Assembly (NCBI RefSeq): GCF_007856155.1 | Contig: NZ_CP042266.1 | Location: forward strand, 8,060,001 to 8,124,000 | Source of the DNA: Streptomyces qinzhouensis | Lineage (GTDB): Bacteria; Actinomycetota; Actinomycetes; Streptomycetales; Streptomycetaceae | Length of the DNA stretch: 64,000 nucleotides | Direction: 5' to 3' | Shown here: piece by piece, positions 35,711 through 42,989 of the stretch | How positions within the stretch are numbered: position 1 is the stretch's first letter | Layout of the letters: the number at the start of each line of letters is the position of its first letter | Notes under the pieces: generated by a model | Databases searched by the model: none | The model's input: the letters and a program-made list of their open reading frames with translations, nothing else | What the model was told of the DNA's origin: nothing | Position numbers and translations under genes: made by a program

Positions 35711-36945
35711 GACTGCGAATCCCGGCTCGACCGCGAATCCCGGTCCGGCGGACGGCCGGGGCCGGCCCAGGACGAGATCACGGACACGGCCTGCCACGGA
35801 GTGAGTCGAGGATCGCAGAACGAGGTGTAGCGCTCGCCCACGGACCCGAGGTCGTCCTCGCCGGTGACGCATTCGGTGACATCGTCCGGTGTGGTCTCCA
35901 GATGCAGTCCGCCGGGGACGCCGCCCGCGCCGCTCACCGCCGCCACGAACCGGGAGACCTCGAGCGAGACGGTCTCCACGAGCCGCGTCTTGTGGCCGCT
36001 GGGCGCCGTGACGGTGTTGCCGTGCATCGGGTCGGTGAGCCAGATGACGGGATGGCCCGCCCGGCGCACGGCCTCGACCAGGCGCGGCAGCCGGTCGGCG
36101 ACGAGAGGGGCTCCCATCCGGGCGATGAGGGTGAGCTTCCCGGGATCGCGCCACGGGTCGAGCCGTTCGCACAGCGCCACCAGCTCCTCGGGCTCCATCG
36201 CCGGGCCGACCTTGCACGCCACCGGGTTGCTCACCTGGTGGAGCAGGGCCACATGCGCCCCGTCGACCCCGCGGGTGCGGTCGCCGATCCACGGCCAGTG
36301 GGTCGAGCCCAGGAACAGCCTCCCCTGCTCGTCCATGCGGAGCATGGGGATCTCGTAGTCCAGGAGCAGCGCCTCGTGACTCGTCCACACCAGGGGTTCC
36401 ACGACATCGCGCCCCGCCGCGCGTTCGCGCCAGCCCAGATGCTCGACGATGTCGCTCGCGGCCATGTATCCCGTGAGGATGCGCAACGGGTCAGCGAGGC
36501 GGCTCTCGCGATCCGGTTCCGGGCCGTTGACCATATGGCCCCGGAAGGCGGGGAGCACCACACCGTCGACCACCTCGGTGGCACGGGACCGGGGCTTGGC
36601 GAACTGCCCCGCGATACGGCCCGCGCGCAGAACGGGCTTGCCGGTGATCAGGCCGAGCGCCCCGGCGAGCAGCTCGAGCACCGCGGCCTTGCGCGCCACC
36701 CGGTGAGGGGTGCAGTCCTGCGGGTCCTCGCTGCAGTCGCCCGACTGCACCACCATGGCCTCGCCGAGCGCCACCTTGCCGAGCAGGGCCCGCATCGTGG
36801 CCACGTCCTCGGACCGCACCAGGGTGGGGCGCGCGGCGAGCGTCCGGCTCACCCTGCTCAGCTGGAGAACGTCACTCCACCGGGGCTGCTGCAGCGCCTC
36901 ACGGACACGAATTTCCCTTATGACGTCCTTCACGACGTCCCTCAT
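35707..36945 (-). CDS. phzC: PhzC, class II DAHP synthase (412 aa)
   Basis: Plant-type 3-deoxy-D-arabino-heptulosonate-7-phosphate synthase that feeds extra carbon into the shikimate pathway. ATG 36945 with CGGAG 7 bp upstream gives [12 protein letters not shown]. Family segments are [61 protein letters not shown] and [16 protein letters not shown]. It lacks the long regulatory N-terminus of primary class II enzymes, consistent with feedback-insensitive secondary-metabolite versions. The last 20 residues are Arg/Asp/Ser-rich and poorly conserved. It lies 50 bp after the first PhzA/B gene. Confidence 0.95.
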   Translation of the reverse strand: MRDVVKDVIREIRVREALQQPRWSDVLQLSRVSRTLAARPTLVRSEDVATMRALLGKVALGEAMVVQSGDCSEDPQDCTPHRVARKAAVLELLAGALGLITGKPVLRAGRIAGQFAKPRSRATEVVDGVVLPAFRGHMVNGPEPDRESRLADPLRILTGYMAASDIVEHLGWRERAAGRDVVEPLVWTSHEALLLDYEIPMLRMDEQGRLFLGSTHWPWIGDRTRGVDGAHVALLHQVSNPVACKVGPAMEPEELVALCERLDPWRDPGKLTLIARMGAPLVADRLPRLVEAVRRAGHPVIWLTDPMHGNTVTAPSGHKTRLVETVSLEVSRFVAAVSGAGGVPGGLHLETTPDDVTECVTGEDDLGSVGERYTSFCDPRLTPWQAVSVISSWAGPGRPPDRDSRSSRDSQS

Positions 36946-36995
36946 GAAGTACTCCGATCCAGCCGTGATGCCGTGTCTGTCGGATCCGGTTCCCG

Positions 36996-37484
36996 TCAGG
37001 TGGGGATCCCCTTGCGCTTGATCTCCGGGACGGGAATACCGAGCGCCCGCAACTGCTCGAACGGATTCATGAACTCGCGCTGCCGCTTGATCTTTCCGTT
37101 CTCGAACTCGAACGAGTGCAGGAAATGGTTCTCGTAATAGCCTTCGGGATAGTCGCCGAAGCGGATCTTCCCCCGCCCCTCGCACTCCACCCAGAAAAAT
37201 CCCGGGTCCTGGGTCTCGAAAATCCTGATGTTGTACCACTCCCAGTCGGGGAAGCACTCCAGCGACCAGACGGCATGATCGGCGAGCCGGTCCCTGCCGT
37301 TGATGACGATGGGCGCCCCGGTGTCGGTGGTCCACAGACCGCCGCTGCCGTCCTCGGTGAACAACTCGTGCCGGCACAGCCGTTCCTGCCCCCTGGTGTT
37401 CATGTACCGCTCGACAACGGCCCGGTTCGCAGAACGTATTTCCGTCCGGTCGGTGAATCCCCCGGAGATGACGCTTTCGGACAC
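36996..37484 (-). CDS. phzB: PhzA/B-family phenazine biosynthesis protein, promoter-proximal copy (162 aa)
   Basis: GTG 37484 is preceded by AGGGAGCCGTT and gives the normal 162-residue family length. Upstream in-frame residues have no ribosome site. The pattern is SANRAVVERYMNTRGQERL, RHELFTEDGSGGLWTTDTG, CFPDWEWYNIRIFETQDPG, FFWVECEGRGKIRFGDYPEG and NPFEQLRALGIPVPEIKRKG, very like Pseudomonas PhzB. It heads the phz block and is followed by phzC. A second, more divergent copy closes the block at 30963. Upstream lie a TCTCGAGA palindrome (37503-37510) and a GACAC-rich tract. Confidence 0.94.
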   Translation of the reverse strand: MSESVISGGFTDRTEIRSANRAVVERYMNTRGQERLCRHELFTEDGSGGLWTTDTGAPIVINGRDRLADHAVWSLECFPDWEWYNIRIFETQDPGFFWVECEGRGKIRFGDYPEGYYENHFLHSFEFENGKIKRQREFMNPFEQLRALGIPVPEIKRKGIPT

Positions 37485-37582
37485 AACGGCTCCCTGGATG
37501 TATTTCTCGAGAATCTGAGTGAACGGCAGAACCGGGCGCCGCCGGCGGGACCACGGTGATACGCCCGGCTCCGGGCCACCAC

Positions 37583-37675
37583 ACGACACGGAACAACACC
37601 GAGCGACACGGCACGGCACAGCACGAAACCGAGCGACATCGAACGACACGACACGACACGACACGGAACGGCCGG
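37583..37675. repeat. GACAC/GCACG simple-sequence tract upstream of phz
   Basis: Degenerate repeats dominate: ACGACACGACACGACACGAC near 37644-37665, with GCACGGCACAGCACG and two CACCGAGCGACACGG-like units before it. The tract fills the gap between the methyltransferase stop and the first phz gene. No single periodic unit or dyad can be assigned. Confidence 0.6.
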
Positions 37676-37685
37676 AGCCGGCCGG

Positions 37686-38756
37686 TTACCCGACCTTCGT
37701 CGCGGAGATCAGAGCCTGGACGGGAATCACATCCGGCGGAATCTCCGAAGCGTCCTTGGTGACCGCCTTCGTCACCTTGAAGCCGCTCTCCTCCAGCCAG
37801 CGCTGATACACCGACAGCTTCTGCGGACCCCCCTGCCCCATGGTGCAGCCGATGAAAAACGCCGGGAAGAAGTCGACGTTGTAATTATCGGCACTCCTGA
37901 TGTCCTCGGGATACACCGGCACCAGAATGTGGACCTGCCCGCCGGGCACCAGCGACGCGTTGGCACCGTCGAGGATCCTGCGCACATCATCCTTGTCGAA
38001 CATATCCAGGAAGTGCTTGATCAGCACGACATCGAAACCCTTGGGAATCTCGTCGAAGACATTGCCACCCACGAAGGAGAGGTGCTCCTCAAGACCCTCC
38101 GCCCGGAAGTTCGCCAGCGCATCGCTCTCCTTCTCCGGCAGATCGAAGGTGGTCACCCGGAGCCCGGGAGAACTCTTGTACCGGTAGGTGTGGATCGCGC
38201 CGAGCCCGGTATTGCCGGCGAGGTCGAGCACCCGGGCACCCGCCGGGACGTCGATATTGCCGAAGAACCACGGATCGATATTCGCGGTGACGGTGTTCAT
38301 CAGCCCGAGCCAGGAATCGTTCAGATCCTGATGGTCGGCCACGGCGTCGTATAGCGTTCCCTCGGCCCCGTAGAGCTCCTTCAGCCCGACCACGGTGCCG
38401 GTCCGCGCGGACTCGGTGAGATAGAACAGCTGCCGGAGCGCCGTCACCTTGATCAGGTTCATATAACGCAGCGCCCGGTTCAGGTCGCCCTCGGCGACCC
38501 GCGCGAGCGCATCGAGCGCATAGCCGCCCGACTTCTCGTCATAGGCGACGAAGCCCTCTTTGACCAGCAGAAACAGAAGCTGCTCCACCGCGTCCGGCTT
38601 GGCACCGACGGCATCGCCCAGCTCGGCCGCGGTCAGGCCCGGAGAGTCCCGGAGCCGGTCGACGATGCCGAGTTCGAAGCAGGAGAGCAGGCTCATGAAC
38701 CGCGAGGGTCCCACCATGTACTCGCGGAAACGCGCGAGCGTGGCATCCGGTGTCAC
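37686..38756 (-). CDS. SAM-dependent methyltransferase with dimerisation domain (356 aa)
   Basis: GTG 38756 with GAAAGGG upstream. An N-terminal winged-helix dimerisation region (FELGIVDRLRDSPGLTAAEL, LLFLLVKEGFVAYD) precedes a Rossmann methyltransferase with motif I ARVLDLAGNTGLGAIHTY and FDVVLIKHFLDMFDKDDV. This is the small-molecule class that includes PhzM. Between an ANL ligase and the phenazine operon, in the same direction, it could be a phenazine N- or C-methyltransferase (EpzM/PpzM-like) or methylate the naphthoquinone. Sequence alone does not decide. Motif I has AGNTG instead of the usual GGGxG. Confidence 0.85.
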   Translation of the reverse strand: MTPDATLARFREYMVGPSRFMSLLSCFELGIVDRLRDSPGLTAAELGDAVGAKPDAVEQLLFLLVKEGFVAYDEKSGGYALDALARVAEGDLNRALRYMNLIKVTALRQLFYLTESARTGTVVGLKELYGAEGTLYDAVADHQDLNDSWLGLMNTVTANIDPWFFGNIDVPAGARVLDLAGNTGLGAIHTYRYKSSPGLRVTTFDLPEKESDALANFRAEGLEEHLSFVGGNVFDEIPKGFDVVLIKHFLDMFDKDDVRRILDGANASLVPGGQVHILVPVYPEDIRSADNYNVDFFPAFFIGCTMGQGGPQKLSVYQRWLEESGFKVTKAVTKDASEIPPDVIPVQALISATKVG

Positions 38757-38820
38757 GACATTGGCCCTTTCGAATAGATTGATTCGACTGCTGCGGCAGT
38801 ACAGCGAGGGGGACTTGCGT

Positions 38821-40401
38821 TCACCGGCCCGGCGACTGCCCGAACCGGGCCGCCAGCGCATGCCGCTGCACCTTCAAGGTGGCCGTCCGGGGCAGCTCGG
38901 CGTTCGGGATCTGGACCGGATCGGCGAGCTGCGGGAAACCGGCCACGGCCGCCCGCCAGCGGTCGAGGTCGAGCGGCTTGTCGTCGACCGTGCACACCAC
39001 CGGCACCGGTTCGGAGTCCGCCCCCGGCACCACGACCAGCTCGGTCAGCCCCTCCAGCCTGCCCAGCACCACATCCTCGATCTCCAGCGAGCTGCGCACC
39101 CCCGGGATCATGTCGACCTCCCGGTCGAGCAGGTGCAGACAGCCGAACCTCGTCCGGAACCCCACATCCCCCGTCCGCCACCACTCGCCGCTGCGGTTGG
39201 TGTCGTAGCGGTCCTGCTCGCCGAAGTACGTCTTCGCCAGCCCGTCCCAGGCCACCTCGATGAACCCCGGACTCCGCTCCGACGGAACCCCGCCGTCCCG
39301 GCTCACCACCCGGATCCGCGCCGCACCCCGCGGCATCGCCCAGCCCACACACCGCCCGTTCGCCCGGTGCGCGGAGAGACGGAAATAGGCCCGCCCCACC
39401 GCCGGGCCGACCTCGCTCTGCCCGTAGATCTGGAAGAACAGGGCCCCCCGCCGGGCGGAGGACTTCAGCAGCCTGCTCATCGTCCCCGGATGAATTGCGT
39501 CGAAGGTGCTGCTGAAGACCTTCACCGACGCGAACGGCATCCGCGGATCGTCCGTCAGCCCCTCCCACTCCATCAGCGCGTTCGGCAGCGCCTCGATCAG
39601 CACCGGCCGGTGCGCCAGGAACTGCTCGGCGACAGCCGCCGGGTCCGTCTCCCGCATCAGCAGCAACGGATACTCCCGCAGCAGCGCCAGGGACATCGCC
39701 GCGACCATCCGCGAGTGCACGAAGGGCACATGGATCGCGACGGTCTCCTTCTTCCGCATCAGCGACAGCAGCCGCCACTGCGGCACCAGCCGCAGCGCCT
39801 GGGTACGGGGAGTGTGCACCACCAGCTTGGGAATCCCGGTCGTGCCGGAGGTGTGGGTGATCACGGCGGCCTCGTCGACCGGCCGCAGCCTCGGGGCGAC
39901 CCGCGGCGCCCCCGCGAGCCCGGCGAGCGACACCGCCCCCGCCGCCTCCCCGGCCGGCACGATCACCCGCCGGGCCAGGTCCGCCAGCGGAACCTCCGCG
40001 AGGACGTCGAGCTTCACCCCGTCGGTCAGCAGCGTCGGCCGGCCCACCCGCTTCAGCAGAACACCCACGGTCACGGCGTCCAGGGCAGGCGACAGATTCA
40101 CGACGATGCCACCCAGCCGGGACACCGCGGCCGCCAGCATCCAGTGGTCGGCGTTGGCCGTCTTGTAGATCACCACCGGCTCGCCGGGCCGCACTCCGGC
40201 CGCCCACAGACGAGCCGCCAGATCATCCACATACCCGGCGTACCGGGCCACCGTCAAACGCCGCCCCGCCTCCGGGAAAACACCCAGATCGTGATCCAGC
40301 ACGATCGGCGTCGACGGATTCACCGCCGCGGCCGTCTCCGGCAGGAGACCGATGTGCAGACCGCGCTTCTGAATCGATTTATAGGCTGTGGAGCCCTTCA
40401 T
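38821..40401 (-). CDS. ANL-superfamily adenylating enzyme; candidate diazotase (526 aa)
   Basis: AMP-forming ligase with the ATP loop ITHTSGTTGIPKLV (TSGTTG 184-189), YGQSEVGP, EWWRTGDVGF and a C-terminal ELPRTATLKVQRHAL lysine motif. It is stand-alone, with no carrier domain. The family includes acyl-CoA ligases, but CreM-type members use ATP to activate nitrite and diazotise aryl amines. Here a CreE/CreD nitrous-acid pair and an aminonaphthoquinone-forming aminotransferase are in the same cluster, so diazotisation is a serious possibility. A carboxylate ligase is the conservative reading. It lies 63 bp downstream of naphthalene synthase copy B, same strand. AAAGGGAT precedes the ATG. Confidence 0.8.
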   Translation of the reverse strand: MKGSTAYKSIQKRGLHIGLLPETAAAVNPSTPIVLDHDLGVFPEAGRRLTVARYAGYVDDLAARLWAAGVRPGEPVVIYKTANADHWMLAAAVSRLGGIVVNLSPALDAVTVGVLLKRVGRPTLLTDGVKLDVLAEVPLADLARRVIVPAGEAAGAVSLAGLAGAPRVAPRLRPVDEAAVITHTSGTTGIPKLVVHTPRTQALRLVPQWRLLSLMRKKETVAIHVPFVHSRMVAAMSLALLREYPLLLMRETDPAAVAEQFLAHRPVLIEALPNALMEWEGLTDDPRMPFASVKVFSSTFDAIHPGTMSRLLKSSARRGALFFQIYGQSEVGPAVGRAYFRLSAHRANGRCVGWAMPRGAARIRVVSRDGGVPSERSPGFIEVAWDGLAKTYFGEQDRYDTNRSGEWWRTGDVGFRTRFGCLHLLDREVDMIPGVRSSLEIEDVVLGRLEGLTELVVVPGADSEPVPVVCTVDDKPLDLDRWRAAVAGFPQLADPVQIPNAELPRTATLKVQRHALAARFGQSPGR

Positions 40402-40428
40402 GGAAACTATCCCTTTCGGAGCGCACTG

Positions 40429-41633
40429 CGGGATCCGGTGGCCGCGGTCGGTTGTGGGTGGGGGTCAGGTGGTGTGGGTTTCCCAGTGGCCGAGGGTCAT
40501 TTCGGCGGTGATTCCGGGGCCGAAGCCGGCGATGAGGCCGGTGGCTTCGGGTGCGGGGGTGTCTTCTTCGTAGAGTCGGCGGGCGGCGTCGAGGACGACG
40601 GCGCTGGCGATGTTGCCGTGTTCGGTGAGGGTGGCCCAGCTGTGGCGGAAGGCTTTGCGGTCGACGTCGAGGAAGGTGGCGAGGTCGTCGAGGATGCGGG
40701 GGCCGCCGGCGTGGATGATGTAGAAGTCGAGGTTTCCGGCGTTGTGGTGGTGGTTGTGGGCGAAGGTGCGCAGGACGGGGGCGAGGGGTTCCATGGTTCC
40801 GGGGACGCGGCGGTCGAGTTGGAAGTGGAAGCCGGTGTCGCGTACGGCGTAGGAGATCCAGTCTTCGGTGTGGGGGATGAGGTGGGAGGCGTTGTGGTCG
40901 AGGTGGATGCCGGTGCCGCCGGTGCCGCGGACGACGGCTGCGGCGACGGCGTCGCCGAAGAGTCCGTCGGAGAGGAGGGCGCCGGTGTTGTCGTCGGTGG
41001 GCTGGTAGCACAGGGAGCAGAGTTCGCAGGAGACGATGAGGACGTTGGTGCGGGGGTGGGCGAGGCAGAAGTCGTGGGCGCGGTTGACGGCTGCGGCGCC
41101 GGCGGCGCAGCCGAGTTGGGCGATGGGTATCTGGCGGGTGTCGGAGCGGAAGCCCATGTGGTTGATGAGCCATGCGGTCAGTGAGGGCATGAGGAAGCCG
41201 GTGCACGAGACGTAGATGATGGCGTCGATGTCGTGTGCGGTGAGGCCGGCGTTCGTGAGGGCTTGTTCGATGACGGGTGGGGTGCGTTTTTTGGACTCGA
41301 GTTCGTAGATGCGGTTGCGTTCGGCGAGGCCGGGGTGGTGGAGGGTTTTTTCGATGGGCTGGACGAGGTGCCGGGTTTTGACTCCGGTGTTCCGGATCAG
41401 CCTGAGTGCCAGGGGCAGTTGTGGTTTTCCGTGGTGGGTCCGCTCGGCGAACTCCAGGGTCTCTTCCATCGTGATGACGTATTCCGGCACGTTCACCGCG
41501 GGCTTGCACAGCCTGGCCATATCGGGAATCCACCTTCTCTGGAATCGGCCTTCCGTACGAGAAGAGTCGTTCACCCACCTCCGGTACCACTCGGGCGAGC
41601 ATCGAGGACCACTGGTCGAACCCCCGGCAACCC
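40429..41633 (-). repeat. 1205-bp perfect inverted repeat, right arm
   Basis: Reverse complement of 27215-28419; see that entry for how the ends were set. The inner end stops 36 bp past the synthase stop codon, just before the ribosome site of the ANL gene. The outer end lies 113 bp before the synthase start. Sequence beyond either end shows no similarity to the other arm. Confidence 0.95.
40465..41520 (-). CDS. rppA: 1,3,6,8-tetrahydroxynaphthalene synthase, copy B (type III PKS, 351 aa)
   Basis: Identical in protein and DNA to copy A at 27328 (Cys138, Cys106 and His/Asn catalytic residues all present), so both should be active. It leads a leftward run of co-directional genes: ANL ligase, methyltransferase and the phenazine block, 10.5 kb without a strand switch. 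If both copies are expressed from the same promoter in the repeat, THN dosage is doubled. It diverges from the ECF41 sigma gene, and its promoter must lie within the repeat or in 41634-41900. Absence of any silent difference implies very recent duplication or continuing gene conversion. Confidence 0.95.
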   Translation of the reverse strand: MARLCKPAVNVPEYVITMEETLEFAERTHHGKPQLPLALRLIRNTGVKTRHLVQPIEKTLHHPGLAERNRIYELESKKRTPPVIEQALTNAGLTAHDIDAIIYVSCTGFLMPSLTAWLINHMGFRSDTRQIPIAQLGCAAGAAAVNRAHDFCLAHPRTNVLIVSCELCSLCYQPTDDNTGALLSDGLFGDAVAAAVVRGTGGTGIHLDHNASHLIPHTEDWISYAVRDTGFHFQLDRRVPGTMEPLAPVLRTFAHNHHHNAGNLDFYIIHAGGPRILDDLATFLDVDRKAFRHSWATLTEHGNIASAVVLDAARRLYEEDTPAPEATGLIAGFGPGITAEMTLGHWETHTT

Positions 41634-41950
41634 ACCACCGGTACCCAGGGGCCCCGCGCGACCGCACCCGGACGACGGACGCCTTCCCGCCAAGAACACC
41701 GAAAGCGAGCCGACACCACCCCGGCCGGCACCGAACCCCCCGCACCTCACGTACGGTCGGATCGTCGGGCCCCGCCCCCGCTTCCGTACCGGGCGGATCC
41801 GACACCGACGAACCGAGCCGGACCGAAGCCGCAGGCCCGCCCGACCGGACGCCTTCACGGGTGAGGTGAGCCCGCGCCCCGCCTCACAGTCCGACGCGCT
41901 GTCTCGTCTAACAGGTGACGGCGGACGCGACCTGAGGAGACCCCGACACC
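41634..41950. other. 317-bp divergent control region (synthase B / ECF41)
   Basis: No gene seen. Apart from the candidate ECF promoter at 41884-41908 and a GAGGAG ribosome site at 41934, it shows no strong repeat. It probably holds start signals for both divergent genes. Confidence 0.4.
41884..41908 (+). promoter_or_regulatory. candidate ECF41-type promoter (autoregulation)
   Basis: TCACA (41884-41888), a 16-bp spacer and CGTC (41905-41908) lie about 45 bp upstream of the ECF41 start. This fits the TGTCACA-N16-CGTC pattern reported for ECF41 sigma factors as I recall it, although the first two -35 bases differ (CC for TG). Confidence 0.45.
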
Positions 41951-42898
41951 ATGAGCAGCCGATCCCCGCAGGGAGACGACCCGCTCGCCCCGGGCCTGAA
42001 CGCGATCATGAGCGAACGGCGCAAGCTGATCAACCTCTCCTACCGTCTCCTCGGATCACTGGCCGATGCCGAGGACGTCGTGCAGGAGACCTACGTCCGC
42101 TGGTACGCCATGTCCCCCCAGCAGCAGGAAGACATCGAATCCCCCGGCGGCTGGCTGACGAAGGTCGCCAGCCGTATCTGTCTGGACATGCTCGGCTCGG
42201 CGCGGGCCCGCCGGGAGAGCTATGTGGGCGCCTGGCTCCCCGAACCCGTACCCGACCGCACCGAATGGATGACGGGCCGGCCGACGGGCAACGCCGTCGA
42301 CCCGGCCGAACGCGTCACCCTCGACGAGTCGGTCAGCATGGCCTTCCTCGTCGTACTCGAATCACTCACCCCGGCCGAACGCGTCGCCTTCATCCTCCAC
42401 GACGTCTTCCGCTACCCCTTCAACGACATCGCCGAGATCGTCGGCCGCACCCCCGCCGCCTGCCGCCAGCTGGCCACATCGGCCCGCCGCCGCATCCGCG
42501 ACGCGGAAGCCCCCACGAGATCCACCGACTGGCGGGCCGACACCATCCGCAACTTCAAGCAGGCCTGGGAGGCACAGGACATCGGCGCCCTCGTCGCCCT
42601 CCTCGACCCCGGCGCCGTATCGGTCGCCGACAGCGGCGGCCACGTCGAATCCACGTCCTTCGCCATCGAAGACGACACCGAGCGCATCGCCCACGGCCTC
42701 GTCTCCCTCGTCCGCAGGCTGCCCGGCCTCACCATCCTGGAACGGATGGTCAACGGCCAGCCCGGGCTCGTGGTCCAGCGCGACGGCATCATCGTGACCG
42801 TCATGGCGTTCGAACTGACCGACGACCGCATCACCCACATCTGGGCCATGCGCAACCCCGACAAACTGCGCCTGTGGCGGGTGGAGCCGCAGGACTGA
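41951..42898 (+). CDS. ECF41-family sigma factor with C-terminal SnoaL-like domain (315 aa)
   Basis: Region 2 is RKLINLSYRLLGSLADAEDVVQETYVRWY (residues ~25-53) and region 4 is LTPAERVAFILHDVFRYPFNDIAEIVGRTPAACRQLATSARRRI. The linker has the ECF41 hallmark WLPEP (GAWLPEPVPD). A fused NTF2/SnoaL-like C-terminal domain follows, which in this family tunes activity instead of an anti-sigma factor. The DGGGR motif of that domain appears as DSGGH here. ECF41 genes usually neighbour a carboxymuconolactone decarboxylase/oxidoreductase/epimerase gene; none is adjacent. It diverges from naphthalene synthase B, so a role in cluster control or redox stress response is possible. Confidence 0.92.
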   Translation: MSSRSPQGDDPLAPGLNAIMSERRKLINLSYRLLGSLADAEDVVQETYVRWYAMSPQQQEDIESPGGWLTKVASRICLDMLGSARARRESYVGAWLPEPVPDRTEWMTGRPTGNAVDPAERVTLDESVSMAFLVVLESLTPAERVAFILHDVFRYPFNDIAEIVGRTPAACRQLATSARRRIRDAEAPTRSTDWRADTIRNFKQAWEAQDIGALVALLDPGAVSVADSGGHVESTSFAIEDDTERIAHGLVSLVRRLPGLTILERMVNGQPGLVVQRDGIIVTVMAFELTDDRITHIWAMRNPDKLRLWRVEPQD

Positions 42899-42989
42899 CA
42901 CCCCCCGCCGGTACCCCGCGCCCCGCCCGCGAGCCGGGCGGCGGCCCCCCAGCACACCGGACGGCACCGGCACCCGGCCGGGCCTCCGG

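Noticed and set aside
37583..37675. GACAC repeats considered as a CRISPR array or SARP operator
   Set aside because: Units are irregular, there are no spacers of constant length and spacing is not 11 bp; it looks like simple-sequence drift.
38560..41184. 874-codon frame on the plus strand
   Set aside because: Antisense shadow of the methyltransferase, ANL ligase and THN synthase B; its tail repeats the shadow of copy A only because the DNA is duplicated.
27215..41633. Long inverted repeat considered as a composite transposon
   Set aside because: The arms contain only the synthase gene and leader; there is no transposase, terminal repeat or target duplication.
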